A stretch of DNA of 64,000 nt, from assembly GCF_001735805.1 (NCBI RefSeq), contig NZ_CP017248.1, forward strand, positions 7,936,001 to 8,000,000, in the 5' to 3' direction. The DNA comes from Streptomyces fodineus (lineage in GTDB: Bacteria; Actinomycetota; Actinomycetes; Streptomycetales; Streptomycetaceae). This document shows positions 1 to 8,210 of the stretch, one piece after another. Made by a program: the position numbers and the translations under genes. How positions within the stretch are numbered: position 1 is the stretch's first letter; each line of letters starts with the position of its first letter. Under the pieces are notes generated by a model. It saw nothing but the letters and a program-made list of their open reading frames with translations. It ran no database searches and was not told where the DNA came from.

Positions 1-75
1 CCGACCGGCCCGGTGCTTCGCCGGAACGGGGGAACGGGCCGCCACGGGGGCGGTCCGGGAGGGGGACATGACACC

Positions 76-1263
76 GTGTCAGGCTTACGGGTCCGGCGCC
101 TCGCGGAGCGCCGTGCCGCGCGCAGGCGTGCCGTGCGGCGCGGGCTGATGGTCGCGGCGGCCTCGGCGGTGACGCTGGTCGGCTCCGTCACCGGGGTGTT
201 CTCGGCTCTGGGCCCCCCTCACGGCTCCGGGGAGGCCCGGACCGGGGTGACCCGTACACCGGCCCTGGCTCCCATGCCGCGGATACCTGCGCTCGCTCCC
301 TCGCCCTCGCCGTCGTCGAGAACGCCGGTCACCCACCGGCCGACACCGAGCACACCCTCCCCGACCAGGAGGAAGCAGCCGGCCACCACCGTGTCACCGC
401 TCCTGTACCGCCACCCCGACTCCCAGGTGCTGGACTGGGTCCGCGCGCATCCCGACGATCCGCGCACCGCCGTCATCGCCTCCCGGATAGCCGGCCGCCC
501 GACCGCGGTGTGGTTCACCGACCCGGACCCGGACACGATCGCTGCCCGGGTACGCGCGGTCACCACGGGCGCGGCGGTGCGGGGCGCGGTCCCGGTACTC
601 GTGCCGTACGCCATCCCGGACCGGGACTGCGGCGGCGCCTCCCGGGGCGGCGCGCCCGGCCTCGCGGCCTACGACGCCTGGATCGACGCCTTCGCACGGG
701 GGCTGGGCTCCGGCGAGGTGATCGTCATCCTGGAGCCGGACTCGATCGCCCAGTCCGGCTGTCTGACGCCGGCCGGCCGCGCGGCCCGGTTCGCCTCGCT
801 GGCCCGCGCGGGCCGGGTCCTGAAGTCGGCGTACCCGAGGGCACGCGTCTACTTCGACGCCGGTCACTCCGGCTGGAACCCGCCGGGCGAACAGGCCGCC
901 CTGCTGAGGCAGGCGGGAGCGGCCGGCTCGGACGGTGTGTTCAGCAACGTCTCCAACTTCCGCACCACGGCCGACGAGATCGCCTACGACCGCCGGGTGC
1001 TGGACGCGCTCGGCGGCCCGTCGAGCCTCGGCGCCGTGATCGACACCAGCCGCAACGGCAACGGCGCCCCGCCGGACGGCCAGTGGTGCGACCCGGCCGG
1101 GCGGAGGATCGGCCGGGCCCCGACCCTGGACACCGGCGAGGCCCGGATCGACGCCTACCTGTGGGTCAAGCCGCCGGGGGAGTCCGACGGCTGCCGGGGC
1201 GCCGCCGGCACGTTCACCCCGTCGTACGCCTACGACTTGGCGCGCGGCGACTGGGCGTCGTAG
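76..1263 (+). CDS. Secreted glycoside hydrolase family 6 cellulase
   Basis: Predicted 1,4-beta-glucan hydrolase (GH6 endoglucanase or cellobiohydrolase), 395 residues. An Arg-rich N-terminus and a hydrophobic stretch (about residues 25-45) form a signal peptide or anchor, followed by a Pro/Ser/Thr linker to about residue 110. The catalytic domain shows GH6 landmarks: IPDRDCGG (Asp184, matching the conserved Asp175 of T. reesei Cel6A), ILEPDSIAQ (Asp222, the family proton donor), DAGHSGW, DTSRNGNG and VKPPGESDGC near the C-terminus. I chose the GTG at 76 because GGGAGGGGG lies about ten bases upstream; an in-frame GTG at 13 would add 21 low-complexity residues. No carbohydrate-binding module is visible. 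The 3' end overlaps the convergent permease gene by 34 bp. Confidence 0.9.
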   Translation: MSGLRVRRLAERRAARRRAVRRGLMVAAASAVTLVGSVTGVFSALGPPHGSGEARTGVTRTPALAPMPRIPALAPSPSPSSRTPVTHRPTPSTPSPTRRKQPATTVSPLLYRHPDSQVLDWVRAHPDDPRTAVIASRIAGRPTAVWFTDPDPDTIAARVRAVTTGAAVRGAVPVLVPYAIPDRDCGGASRGGAPGLAAYDAWIDAFARGLGSGEVIVILEPDSIAQSGCLTPAGRAARFASLARAGRVLKSAYPRARVYFDAGHSGWNPPGEQAALLRQAGAAGSDGVFSNVSNFRTTADEIAYDRRVLDALGGPSSLGAVIDTSRNGNGAPPDGQWCDPAGRRIGRAPTLDTGEARIDAYLWVKPPGESDGCRGAAGTFTPSYAYDLARGDWAS

Positions 1264-2621
1264 GCGGACGTGCCCTCGTCCAGCAGTGGCTCCTGTTTCT
1301 TCAGATGGGCCGGGGCGAAGGCGCGCAGCGCGTGGTAGCCGGTGATGACGACCAGCGTGCCGAGGGCGATGCCGCTGAGCGAGAAGTCGCCGGTGAACTT
1401 CATGCTCACGTTGCCGACTCCGATGATGATGCCCGCGGCGGCCGGGACCAGGTTCAGCGGGTTGCGCAGGTCCACCTTGGCGTGCAGCCAGATCTGGGCG
1501 CCGAGCAGGCCGATCATGCCGTAGAGGATCACGGTGATGCCGCCGAGGACACCGCCCGGGATCGCGGCCACGACCGCGCCGAACTTCGGGCAGACGCCGA
1601 AGAGCAGGGCGAAGCCGGCGGCGGCCCAGTAGGCGGCGGTGGAGTAGACCCGGGTCGCGGCCATCACGCCGATGTTCTCGGAGTAGGTGGTGTTCGGCGG
1701 GCCGCCCACCGCGGTCGACAGCATGGACCCGACGCCGTCCGCCGAGATCGCCGTACCGAGCTTGTCGTCCAGCGGGTCTCCGGTCATCTCGCCGACCGCC
1801 TTGACGTGGCCCGCGTTCTCCGCCACCAGGGCGATGACGACCGGCAGCGCGACCAGGATCGCCGACCACTGGAAGGACGGCCCGTGGAAGTGCGGCAGGC
1901 CGATCCAGTCGGCCTTGGAGACGCCGGAGAGGTCCAGGCGCCAGTGGTCGGTGACCTTGCCGCTCGGGCTCATGGAGTGGATCCTGCCGAAGATCCGGTC
2001 GAAGGCCCAGGAGATGCCGTATCCGAAGACCAGCCCGAGGAAGATCGCGATACGCGACCAGAAGCCGCGCAGACAGACCAGGGCCATCCCCGTGAACAAC
2101 ATGACCAGCAGGGCCGTCCACTGGTCCTGCGGCCAGTAGGTGGAGGCGGTCACCGGGGCCAGGTTGAAGCCGATCAGCATGACGACCGCGCCCGTGACGA
2201 TCGGCGGCATCGTGGCATGGATGATCCGCGCGCCGAAGCGCTGCACGGCGAGCCCCACCAGGAACAGCGCGATGCCGACCACGAACACCGCGCCGGTCAC
2301 GGTGGCACTCGTCCCGCCCTGCGCGCGGATGACGGCGGCCACCCCCACGAACGACAGGGAGCAGCCCAGGTAGCTCGGCACGCGGCCGCGGGTGGCGAGG
2401 AGGAAGATCGCGGTCGCCACGCCCGACATCATGATCGCCAGGTTCGGGTCGAGGCCCATCAGCACCGGCGCGACGAAGGACGCGCCGAACATCGCGACCA
2501 CGTGCTGGGCGCCGAGGCCCACCGTACGGGGCCAGGAGAGCCGTTCGTCGGGGCGTACCACCGCTCCGGGCGCGGGCGTGCGCCCGTCACCGTGCAGTTT
2601 CCAGCGCACGCCGAGGTCCAT
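1230..2621 (-). CDS. NCS2-family uracil/xanthine permease
   Basis: Integral membrane nucleobase:proton symporter of the NCS2 (UraA/UapA-like) family, 463 residues with about 12-14 hydrophobic segments. It begins MDLGVRWKLHGDGR and has the family stretches GLGAQHVVAMFGASFVAP, NTTYSENIGVMAATRV (the conserved NxxxxxENxG region) and a Gly-rich C-terminal half. Uracil is the likely substrate by similarity to streptomycete homologues; xanthine cannot be excluded. An in-frame ATG at 2672 would add 17 residues, but homologues start at the ATG ending at 2621. Upstream there is a 10-bp palindrome (GGTCCGGACC, about 2656-2665) weakly resembling a DasR core. It is divergent from the alginate lyase gene. 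Confidence 0.9.
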   Translation of the reverse strand: MDLGVRWKLHGDGRTPAPGAVVRPDERLSWPRTVGLGAQHVVAMFGASFVAPVLMGLDPNLAIMMSGVATAIFLLATRGRVPSYLGCSLSFVGVAAVIRAQGGTSATVTGAVFVVGIALFLVGLAVQRFGARIIHATMPPIVTGAVVMLIGFNLAPVTASTYWPQDQWTALLVMLFTGMALVCLRGFWSRIAIFLGLVFGYGISWAFDRIFGRIHSMSPSGKVTDHWRLDLSGVSKADWIGLPHFHGPSFQWSAILVALPVVIALVAENAGHVKAVGEMTGDPLDDKLGTAISADGVGSMLSTAVGGPPNTTYSENIGVMAATRVYSTAAYWAAAGFALLFGVCPKFGAVVAAIPGGVLGGITVILYGMIGLLGAQIWLHAKVDLRNPLNLVPAAAGIIIGVGNVSMKFTGDFSLSGIALGTLVVITGYHALRAFAPAHLKKQEPLLDEGTSAYDAQSPRAKS

Positions 2622-2765
2622 GGTGGGGTTTCGCTTTCTTACGTACGTGAAGGCGGTCCGGACCATTGTCACCGTTGACGGACGGCTCTACGCTCGCACG
2701 GTCCTACTCATGAACTTGTTTCACATATCTGACCACGATTGATCGATGGCAGATCGGAGTGCCTG

Positions 2766-4022
2766 ATGAGTGGAAGTACCCGTGCGGCCGTACTGCTGGC
2801 CGCGGTGCTGGCGTTCGGGACAGCGCTCGTCCCGTCCGCGCACGCCGCGCCGAAGGCCCCGAGGACCGCCGTCCTGGACGGCACCCGCCTCCAGCGGACC
2901 CGCGCCCGGCTGGACCACGATCCCCGACTGAGGCGCGCGCTCGAGGACTTGACCACCCGCGCCGACACCTGGCTGGACCAGGGCCCCTGGACGGTCGTCG
3001 ACAAGCCGAGGCCCGCACCCGGCGGCGACATCCACGAGTACCTGAGCCAGGCCCCCTACTGGTGGCCGACCACCACCCCCACGGCCGGCAACCCGTGGGG
3101 CTGCCCCTACGTCCAGCGAGACGGGCAGCGCAACCCCGAAGTCGACAGCGGAACGGACCGGCAGGACGCCGAGAAGGTCTTCGACTCGACGTACGACCTC
3201 TCGCTCGCCTGGTACTACACCGGCAAGCGCGCCTATGCCGAGAAGGCCGGGCAGATCCTGCGCACCTGGTTCCTCGCCCCGGCCACCCGGATGAACCCCG
3301 ACCTGAACCACGCCCAGTTCATCCCGTGCAAGTACGACGGCCGGTCCATCGGCATCATCGACTTCTCCCAGTCGTACACCAGCGTCCTCGACGCCCAGGC
3401 GATCCTCGCCACGGGCGCCCCCGGCTGGAGCGCCGAGGACCGTACGGCGATGGGCAAGTGGAACGCCGACTTCCTGAACTGGCTGCGGACCAGCGACTTC
3501 GGCAAGGAGGAGGGCGCCGCCGCCAACAACCACGGGACCTTCTACGACATGCAGCTCGCCGCCCTCGCCTACGCCACCGGCGACACCGCCCTCGCCCGGC
3601 GGACCGTGCTCGACGCGCGCGCCGAGCGGATCGACCCGCAGATCGCGGCCGACGGCAGTCAGCCGCAGGAACTCGCCCGCACCCGCAGCTGGCACTACTC
3701 GGCCTTCGACCTGGTCGCCTACACCCGGCTCGCGGCCATCGGCCGGCACGTGGGCGTGAACCTGTGGTCGTACCAAGGCCCGGACGGGCAGAGCCTGTTC
3801 AAGGCAGTCGGCTATCTGCTGCCGGCCGCGACCGGCGCCGCCGCGTGGTCGCATCCGGAGCTGGAGTTCCACCGGTACGCGGCCACCGACGTCGTGCACG
3901 CGGCGGCCGACGCCGGGGACGCGGCGGCCGAGGCGGCCGTGACGAAGCTGGAGGCGCCGCCCGGGGGAGACCTGTGGGCGCTGCGGCCCGCCGCCGAGCA
4001 ACTGGACTCCATAGCGGGCTGA
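2766..4022 (+). CDS. Secreted alginate lyase family protein
   Basis: Predicted extracellular polysaccharide lyase of the alginate lyase superfamily (PF05426-like, alpha/alpha toroid), 418 residues. A Sec signal peptide (ALVPSAHAA, cleavage near residue 25) precedes the catalytic domain. Family landmarks are the LNHAQFIPCK-DGRSIGIIDF segment (about residues 175-195) and NNHGTFYDMQLAALAYATGD (about 255-275), the conserved active-site region of this fold. The exact uronate polymer cannot be told from sequence. The start ATG at 2766 has GGAGT at 2756-2760. An in-frame start at 2739 lacks a ribosome site. It is alone on its strand, divergent from the uracil permease. Confidence 0.85.
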   Translation: MSGSTRAAVLLAAVLAFGTALVPSAHAAPKAPRTAVLDGTRLQRTRARLDHDPRLRRALEDLTTRADTWLDQGPWTVVDKPRPAPGGDIHEYLSQAPYWWPTTTPTAGNPWGCPYVQRDGQRNPEVDSGTDRQDAEKVFDSTYDLSLAWYYTGKRAYAEKAGQILRTWFLAPATRMNPDLNHAQFIPCKYDGRSIGIIDFSQSYTSVLDAQAILATGAPGWSAEDRTAMGKWNADFLNWLRTSDFGKEEGAAANNHGTFYDMQLAALAYATGDTALARRTVLDARAERIDPQIAADGSQPQELARTRSWHYSAFDLVAYTRLAAIGRHVGVNLWSYQGPDGQSLFKAVGYLLPAATGAAAWSHPELEFHRYAATDVVHAAADAGDAAAEAAVTKLEAPPGGDLWALRPAAEQLDSIAG

Positions 4023-4043
4023 GCAGGGCCCCGGCCAGGGCTC

Positions 4044-4062
4044 CTGAGCGGTCGCTTAGTAT
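4044..4062 (+). promoter_or_regulatory. Imperfect palindrome over a -10 box before the thioesterase gene
   Basis: CTGAGCG-GT-CGCTTAG (4044-4059) is a two-arm palindrome with one mismatch per arm. It overlaps TAGTAT (4057-4062), a plausible -10 box 40 bp before the thioesterase start. The geometry fits a TetR-type operator over a promoter. No specific regulator can be named. Confidence 0.4.
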
Positions 4063-4101
4063 GGGAACCGTCTCAGCAGCGATGTTCAGGAGCCCCTCCC
4101 C

Positions 4102-4560
4102 GTGACCGCCGAAGCCCCGATCGCGCCCGCCGTCCCCTATGGCCGGCTGATCCCCGTCACCGTGCACTTCGACGACCTCGACGCGCTCGGGCTCCTGCAC
4201 AACGCCCGCTACCCGCTGATGGTCGAGCGCGCCTGGACCGAACTGTGGCACGAGCACGGCGTCCGCTTCGACGGCGACTGGCACGCGGCCGGCGACGCCT
4301 GCAACGCGGTGCGCGAGCTGCGCATCGGCTACGAGGCACCGGTGACCAGCCCCGGCACCTACGCCGTCCACCTCTGGCTGGAACGCCTCGGCACCACCGG
4401 GCTGACCTACGGCTTCCGCTTCTGCTCCGCGGACGGGGTGCGGACCTACGCCCAGGGCACCCGGGTGCTGGTCCGGCTGGACGCGTCGACCATGCGTCCC
4501 ACGCCGTGGACCGACGCCTTCAGGGCCGTGGGCCGGGAACTGCTGCGGCCCGCGGGCTGA
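4102..4560 (+). CDS. Hotdog-fold acyl-CoA thioesterase (4HBT superfamily)
   Basis: Cytoplasmic hotdog-fold thioesterase, 152 residues, typical length for the 4-hydroxybenzoyl-CoA thioesterase/YbgC group. The N-terminal FDDLDALGLLHNARY stretch (about residues 19-33) carries the conserved Asp and the xHN...Y active-site pattern of the family. LRIGYEAPVTSPGTY and VHLWLERLGTTGLTYGF form the central strands. The substrate is unknown. The GTG start at 4102 has AGGAG about nine bases upstream. It overlaps the convergent MFS gene by 41 bp at its 3' end, so the two transcripts are antisense there. Confidence 0.85.
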   Translation: MTAEAPIAPAVPYGRLIPVTVHFDDLDALGLLHNARYPLMVERAWTELWHEHGVRFDGDWHAAGDACNAVRELRIGYEAPVTSPGTYAVHLWLERLGTTGLTYGFRFCSADGVRTYAQGTRVLVRLDASTMRPTPWTDAFRAVGRELLRPAG

Positions 4561-5734
4561 CCTGGGTCCGGCCGCCGCGCTCGGCGGTGCGCAGCACGCC
4601 CGCCAACACCGCGAGCCCGCCGGCCAGCGCCGTCACCACACAGAACGACACCACCAGGCTGGTCGCCTGGGCCACCCCGCCGATCAGGCTCGGCGCGATC
4701 AGCCCCGAGGTGTAGGTGATCGTCGCCACGCCGGCTATGGCCTGGCTGGGGTTGGGACCGGCGTGTCCCGCCGCCGCGAAGCACAGCGGTACGACCACCG
4801 CGATGCCGAGCCCCATCAGCGCGAACCCGCCCATCGCCACCACCGGATACCCGGCGAACACGATCAGCAGACCGCCCAGCACGGCCAGGATGCCGCCGGC
4901 CCGGACGGTGCGGACCGCGCCGAACCGGTTCACCACCGTGTCCCCGGCGATCCGGGCCACCGCCATCGTCAGCATGAACCCGGTCGTACAGGCCGCCGCC
5001 ACACCGGCCGAACTGTCCAGCCGGTCCCGCAGGAACACCGCCGACCAGTCCAGGCTCGCGCCCTCCGCGAACACCGCGCAGAAACCGACCGTGCCGATGA
5101 GCAGCGCCGAGCGCGGCGGCAGCGCGAACCGCGGCGGCGGCTCCTCGTCCTCGGCCGGCTGCAGGTCCAGCACCCACGTGCAGGCCACCAGGCCCAGCGC
5201 GGTCAGCACGGCCGAGGCGAGCGCGAAGTGCAGCCGGGCGTCCGAGCCGAGGTGCGCGGCGAGCGTGCCGGCCGCCGAGCCGGTCAGCGCGCCCGCGCTC
5301 CACATGCCGTGCAGCCCCGACATGACCGACCTGCCGAGCAGCCGCTCCACCTCGACACCGAGCGCGTTCATCGCCACATCGGCCATGCCCGAGCTCGCGC
5401 CGTAGGTGAAGATCGCCAGGCACAGGGTGTACAGGTTCGGCGCGAGGGACGGCAGGACCAGCGACAGCGTCCACAGCGCGAGCAGCCCGCGCAGGGCGGT
5501 ACGACTGCCGAAGCGGTGGCTGATCCGGCCCGCCAGCGGCATCGCGCACGAGGCGCCGAACGCCCCGAAGGCCAGCGCGAACCCCAACTGGCCCGGGCTC
5601 AGCGAGGCATGTTCCTGGATCCACGGCACCCGGGTCGCGAACGAGCCGGTGATGGCACCGTGCACGGCGAACACGGCCGCCACGGCGTACCGGGCACGCC
5701 TGACCTCGTCCTGTGCGTACTCCATGTCACTCAT
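4520..5734 (-). CDS. MFS transporter (fucose permease/YbjJ-like)
   Basis: Twelve-helix major facilitator transporter, 404 residues. The first helix follows RRARYAVAAVFAVHGAITGS and the loop motif GRISHRFGSR (about residues 65-75) is the MFS signature between helices 2 and 3. Overall it resembles the FucP/YbjJ subgroup, whose members carry sugars or export small toxic compounds; the substrate is not evident. The start ATG at 5734 has GGGGAGGG just upstream. It is divergent from the ROK regulator across 122 bp that hold a strong nested palindrome, so the ROK protein probably controls it. Confidence 0.85.
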   Translation of the reverse strand: MSDMEYAQDEVRRARYAVAAVFAVHGAITGSFATRVPWIQEHASLSPGQLGFALAFGAFGASCAMPLAGRISHRFGSRTALRGLLALWTLSLVLPSLAPNLYTLCLAIFTYGASSGMADVAMNALGVEVERLLGRSVMSGLHGMWSAGALTGSAAGTLAAHLGSDARLHFALASAVLTALGLVACTWVLDLQPAEDEEPPPRFALPPRSALLIGTVGFCAVFAEGASLDWSAVFLRDRLDSSAGVAAACTTGFMLTMAVARIAGDTVVNRFGAVRTVRAGGILAVLGGLLIVFAGYPVVAMGGFALMGLGIAVVVPLCFAAAGHAGPNPSQAIAGVATITYTSGLIAPSLIGGVAQATSLVVSFCVVTALAGGLAVLAGVLRTAERGGRTQVSPRAAAVPGPRP

Positions 5735-5770
5735 AGTCCGGCCCTCCCCACAGGTCGCCCTCGCGGCCGC

Positions 5771-5818
5771 GCCGTAAACTATCAGGGACCCTGCCTGATA
5801 GATAGGCGGTTTTACGGC
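5771..5818. promoter_or_regulatory. Nested palindromic operator between the MFS and ROK genes
   Basis: A perfect inverted repeat CTATCAGG-N7-CCTGATAG (5779-5801) sits inside an outer perfect inverted repeat GCCGTAAA (5771-5778) / TTTACGGC (5811-5818). It lies midway between two divergent start codons (5734 and 5857). The obvious candidate ligand is the ROK-family DNA-binding protein encoded next to it, which would regulate both genes. That assignment is an inference from position. Confidence 0.65.
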
Positions 5819-5856
5819 CGCCGTCCCGCGCGCGCCGATCTGGGAGGATTCCCGTC

Positions 5857-7149
5857 ATGCCCGCATCACCCAGCACCGCCCGGGCCATCAACGACCGCCA
5901 GGCCCTGCGGCTGTTGCAGCACGAAGGCCCGCTCACGGCAGGGCAGTTGAAGCAGCTGACGGGTCTGTCCCGGCCGACGGTCGCCGACCTGGTGGAACGG
6001 CTCACCGCCGCCGGACTGATCACGGTCGTCGGCGAGTCCGGCGAACAGCGCCGCGGCCCCAACGCCCGGCTGTACGGCATCGTCACCGACCGGGCCCATC
6101 TGGCCGCGCTCGACGTCCGTACCGAGGGGGTCTTCGTGCTGGTCTCCGACCTGGTCGGGCGGGTGCTCGCCGAGGCGTCCGTGCCGATCGGCGGGGACAC
6201 CGGGACCGGGCCCGCCGTGGAGCAGGCGGTGGCCGCGGTGGAACGCACCGCGAAGGAGGCCGGGGCCGACCGGCTGCACACCGTGGGCATCGGCGCGCCG
6301 GGCCTCATCGATCCGGCCACCGGCGACCTCCGGGACTCCGGCGGCCTGCCCGCCTGGCACCGCAGCCTGGCCGCCGCCCTGCAGGAACGGCTGCCGGGCG
6401 CCCGCGTCACCGTGGAGAACGAGACCAACCTCGCCGCCCTGGCCGAACAGCGCGAGGGCGCCGCCCGGGACCGGGACACCTTCGTCCTGCTCTGGCTGGG
6501 TCACGGCGTCGGCGCGGCGGTCGTCCTCGACGGCACCCTCCGCCGCGGCGCCTCCGGCGGCACCGGCGAGATCGGCTTCCTCCCGGTCCCGGGCACCGGC
6601 TCGCTCCCCTCGGCGACGGACTGCGACGGCGGGTTCCACTCGCTGGCGGGGGCGGCGGCGATCGGCTCCCTGGCGGCGGAGTGCGGCCTGCCGCTACCGG
6701 CCACGATCGACGGACCGGGCGCGGCGGCGGTGATACGGGGGGCTGTGGCGGAGGCGGGCGATTCGGGTGCGGTGCATCCGGGTGGGCCACTTGTGGGCGT
6801 CACTCGTCGGAGTGGCGATTCGGGAACGGCTCATCGGGGTGCCGCTCATCCGGATGGTGAGCGGCCCGCCGGGCGGTTTCTCCATGCCCTCGCCGACCGG
6901 ATCGCCATCGGCGCGGCGTCCGTGGTGGCCGTACTCGATCCCGGCTGTGTGGTGCTCGGCGGGGAGGTCGGGCAGGCCGGCGGCCCGTTGCTGGCAGGCC
7001 TGGTCGAGGAGCGGCTCCGCCGCATGTCACCCCTGCTCACGGAGGTCCGGGCGAGCACCCTCGGTGGTACCGCGGTACTGCGCGGCGCGCTGCTGACCGC
7101 CCGGGACCGCGCGCAGGACGAACTGTTCGCGCCCCGGGACCGCAACTGA
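5857..7149 (+). CDS. ROK-family transcriptional regulator
   Basis: DNA-binding ROK protein, 430 residues. An N-terminal winged helix-turn-helix (residues 10-65, with LKQLTGLSRPTVADLVERL as recognition region) is followed by an ASKHA sugar-kinase-like fold from about residue 85. The usual ROK zinc motif (CxCGxxGCxE) is absent: the equivalent stretch is GEIGFLPVPGTG followed by TDCDGGFHS, so zinc binding and probably kinase activity are lost. An odd insertion at about residues 300-340 (6754-6865) holds a duplicated GDSG...AHP unit and is less regular in composition than the rest. The ATG at 5857 follows GGGAGGA. It likely senses a sugar or metabolite and controls the divergent MFS gene and itself. 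Confidence 0.88.
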   Translation: MPASPSTARAINDRQALRLLQHEGPLTAGQLKQLTGLSRPTVADLVERLTAAGLITVVGESGEQRRGPNARLYGIVTDRAHLAALDVRTEGVFVLVSDLVGRVLAEASVPIGGDTGTGPAVEQAVAAVERTAKEAGADRLHTVGIGAPGLIDPATGDLRDSGGLPAWHRSLAAALQERLPGARVTVENETNLAALAEQREGAARDRDTFVLLWLGHGVGAAVVLDGTLRRGASGGTGEIGFLPVPGTGSLPSATDCDGGFHSLAGAAAIGSLAAECGLPLPATIDGPGAAAVIRGAVAEAGDSGAVHPGGPLVGVTRRSGDSGTAHRGAAHPDGERPAGRFLHALADRIAIGAASVVAVLDPGCVVLGGEVGQAGGPLLAGLVEERLRRMSPLLTEVRASTLGGTAVLRGALLTARDRAQDELFAPRDRN

Positions 7150-7362
7150 CCGCCCGCAGGGCGGCCCTCAGCCGGGGCTTCGCCCGACGGATGTCCGGTG
7201 GGCCGGGCCCGGCGGTCCGCCCCACCGCCGGTCCGCCCGCGGCCGGTTCGCCCGCCGCCGGGCCGCCCACGGCCGGTCCCCGCAGGTCGTAAGTCAGTTG
7301 CGCGGCACCGCGTGCCAGGCCCCCAGCCAGCTCCCAGCCGGCCCCCAGCCGCCTCCCACCCG

Positions 7363-8106
7363 TCAGCCGCCGAAGCGCCGCCCCAGATACTCCTCGAACG
7401 TCGTCTTCCCCACCGCCCGTTCGGGGGTCACCAACCCGCCCTCGCGGACAGCGCGATAGGTCCCGCCGAACAGCGGCACGCGCGCGACGGCCCGGCGCCG
7501 GCCGGTCGCGCGGAGGTAGGCGTGCGCCAGCGAATCCAGGGACCGTACTTCGGGGCCGCCCATGTCCGCCACCCGCCCGGCCGGCGCGGTGAGCGCCAAC
7601 TCGGCCAGGCGCTCGGCGACTTCGCCCACCTCGACCGGCTGGTCCGGGACCCCGGCCGGGACCAGCATGACGGGCGACTTGGCCAGCCCGCCGAGGATCG
7701 TGACCATCAGGTCGTGGAACTGGGTCGTACGCAGGATGGTCCAGCCGAGCCCCGACGCCTCGATCCGTCGCTCCACGGCCAGCTTGGTCCTGTAGTAGCC
7801 GAGCGGCACCCGGTCGATGCCGACGATGGAGATGTAGACCAGATGGCCCACTCCGGCCCGCCGCGCGGCCGAGATCAGGTGATCGGCCGCCTCCTCGTCC
7901 CCGCCCCGCTGAGTGGTCGCGCAGTGCACCACGGTCTCCACGCCCTCGAGCGCGCCGTCGAGCCCGCTCCCGCCCACGCGCAGATCGACGGCGTACGGCT
8001 GCGTGTGCCGGCTGAGCACCCGCACCTCGTGCCCCTCCGCCCGCAGCCGCTCCGTCACGCACCGGCCGAGCGTGCCGGTCCCGCCGGTCACCAGGATGGT
8101 GGTCAT
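7363..8106 (-). CDS. NmrA/SDR-type NAD(P)-binding oxidoreductase
   Basis: Atypical short-chain dehydrogenase of the NmrA/NAD-dependent epimerase type, 247 residues. The N-terminus VTGGTGTLGRCV (residues 6-17) is the Rossmann dinucleotide motif (GxxGxxG). YYRTKLAVE keeps a Tyr-x3-Lys-like pair near residue 115. It lies 104 bp downstream of, and on the same strand as, the ECF41-type sigma factor gene. Known ECF41 sigma factors are linked to and drive genes for carboxymuconolactone decarboxylases, oxidoreductases or epimerases, so this gene is probably its target; a matching promoter is seen upstream. The substrate is unknown. The 213 bp between this gene and the ROK gene is Pro/Arg-coding-like low-complexity DNA without a supported gene. 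Confidence 0.87.
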   Translation of the reverse strand: MTTILVTGGTGTLGRCVTERLRAEGHEVRVLSRHTQPYAVDLRVGGSGLDGALEGVETVVHCATTQRGGDEEAADHLISAARRAGVGHLVYISIVGIDRVPLGYYRTKLAVERRIEASGLGWTILRTTQFHDLMVTILGGLAKSPVMLVPAGVPDQPVEVGEVAERLAELALTAPAGRVADMGGPEVRSLDSLAHAYLRATGRRRAVARVPLFGGTYRAVREGGLVTPERAVGKTTFEEYLGRRFGG

Positions 8107-8165
8107 GCTGTACCTGTCCCTCCGGAACTCCGCGTGCCCCAGGTCGGAGCACCCTCGTCCGCTGA

Positions 8166-8192
8166 GACCAGGCAGCCCCGCGAAATGTGACA
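8166..8192 (-). promoter_or_regulatory. Candidate ECF41 (SigJ-type) promoter of the oxidoreductase gene
   Basis: On the minus strand TGTCACA (8192-8186) is followed after exactly 16 bases by GGTC (8169-8166). The ECF41 consensus I recall is TGTCACA, about 16 bases, CGTC; the -35 is a perfect match and the -10 differs by one base. It lies between the sigma gene stop (8211) and the oxidoreductase start (8106), giving a leader of about 50 nt. Confidence 0.6.
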
Positions 8193-8210
8193 GGCCCCGG
8201 CCCGGCTGCG

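Noticed and set aside
394..2121. Long minus-strand open frame of 575 codons across the cellulase and permease genes
   Set aside because: Arg/Gly/Pro-rich shadow frame typical of GC-rich DNA. The overlapping GH6 and permease frames have clear family motifs.
2656..2665. DasR-like core GGTCCGGACC upstream of the uracil permease
   Set aside because: Only about 10 of 16 consensus positions match, with a single copy and no second repeat; such palindromes are common by chance here.
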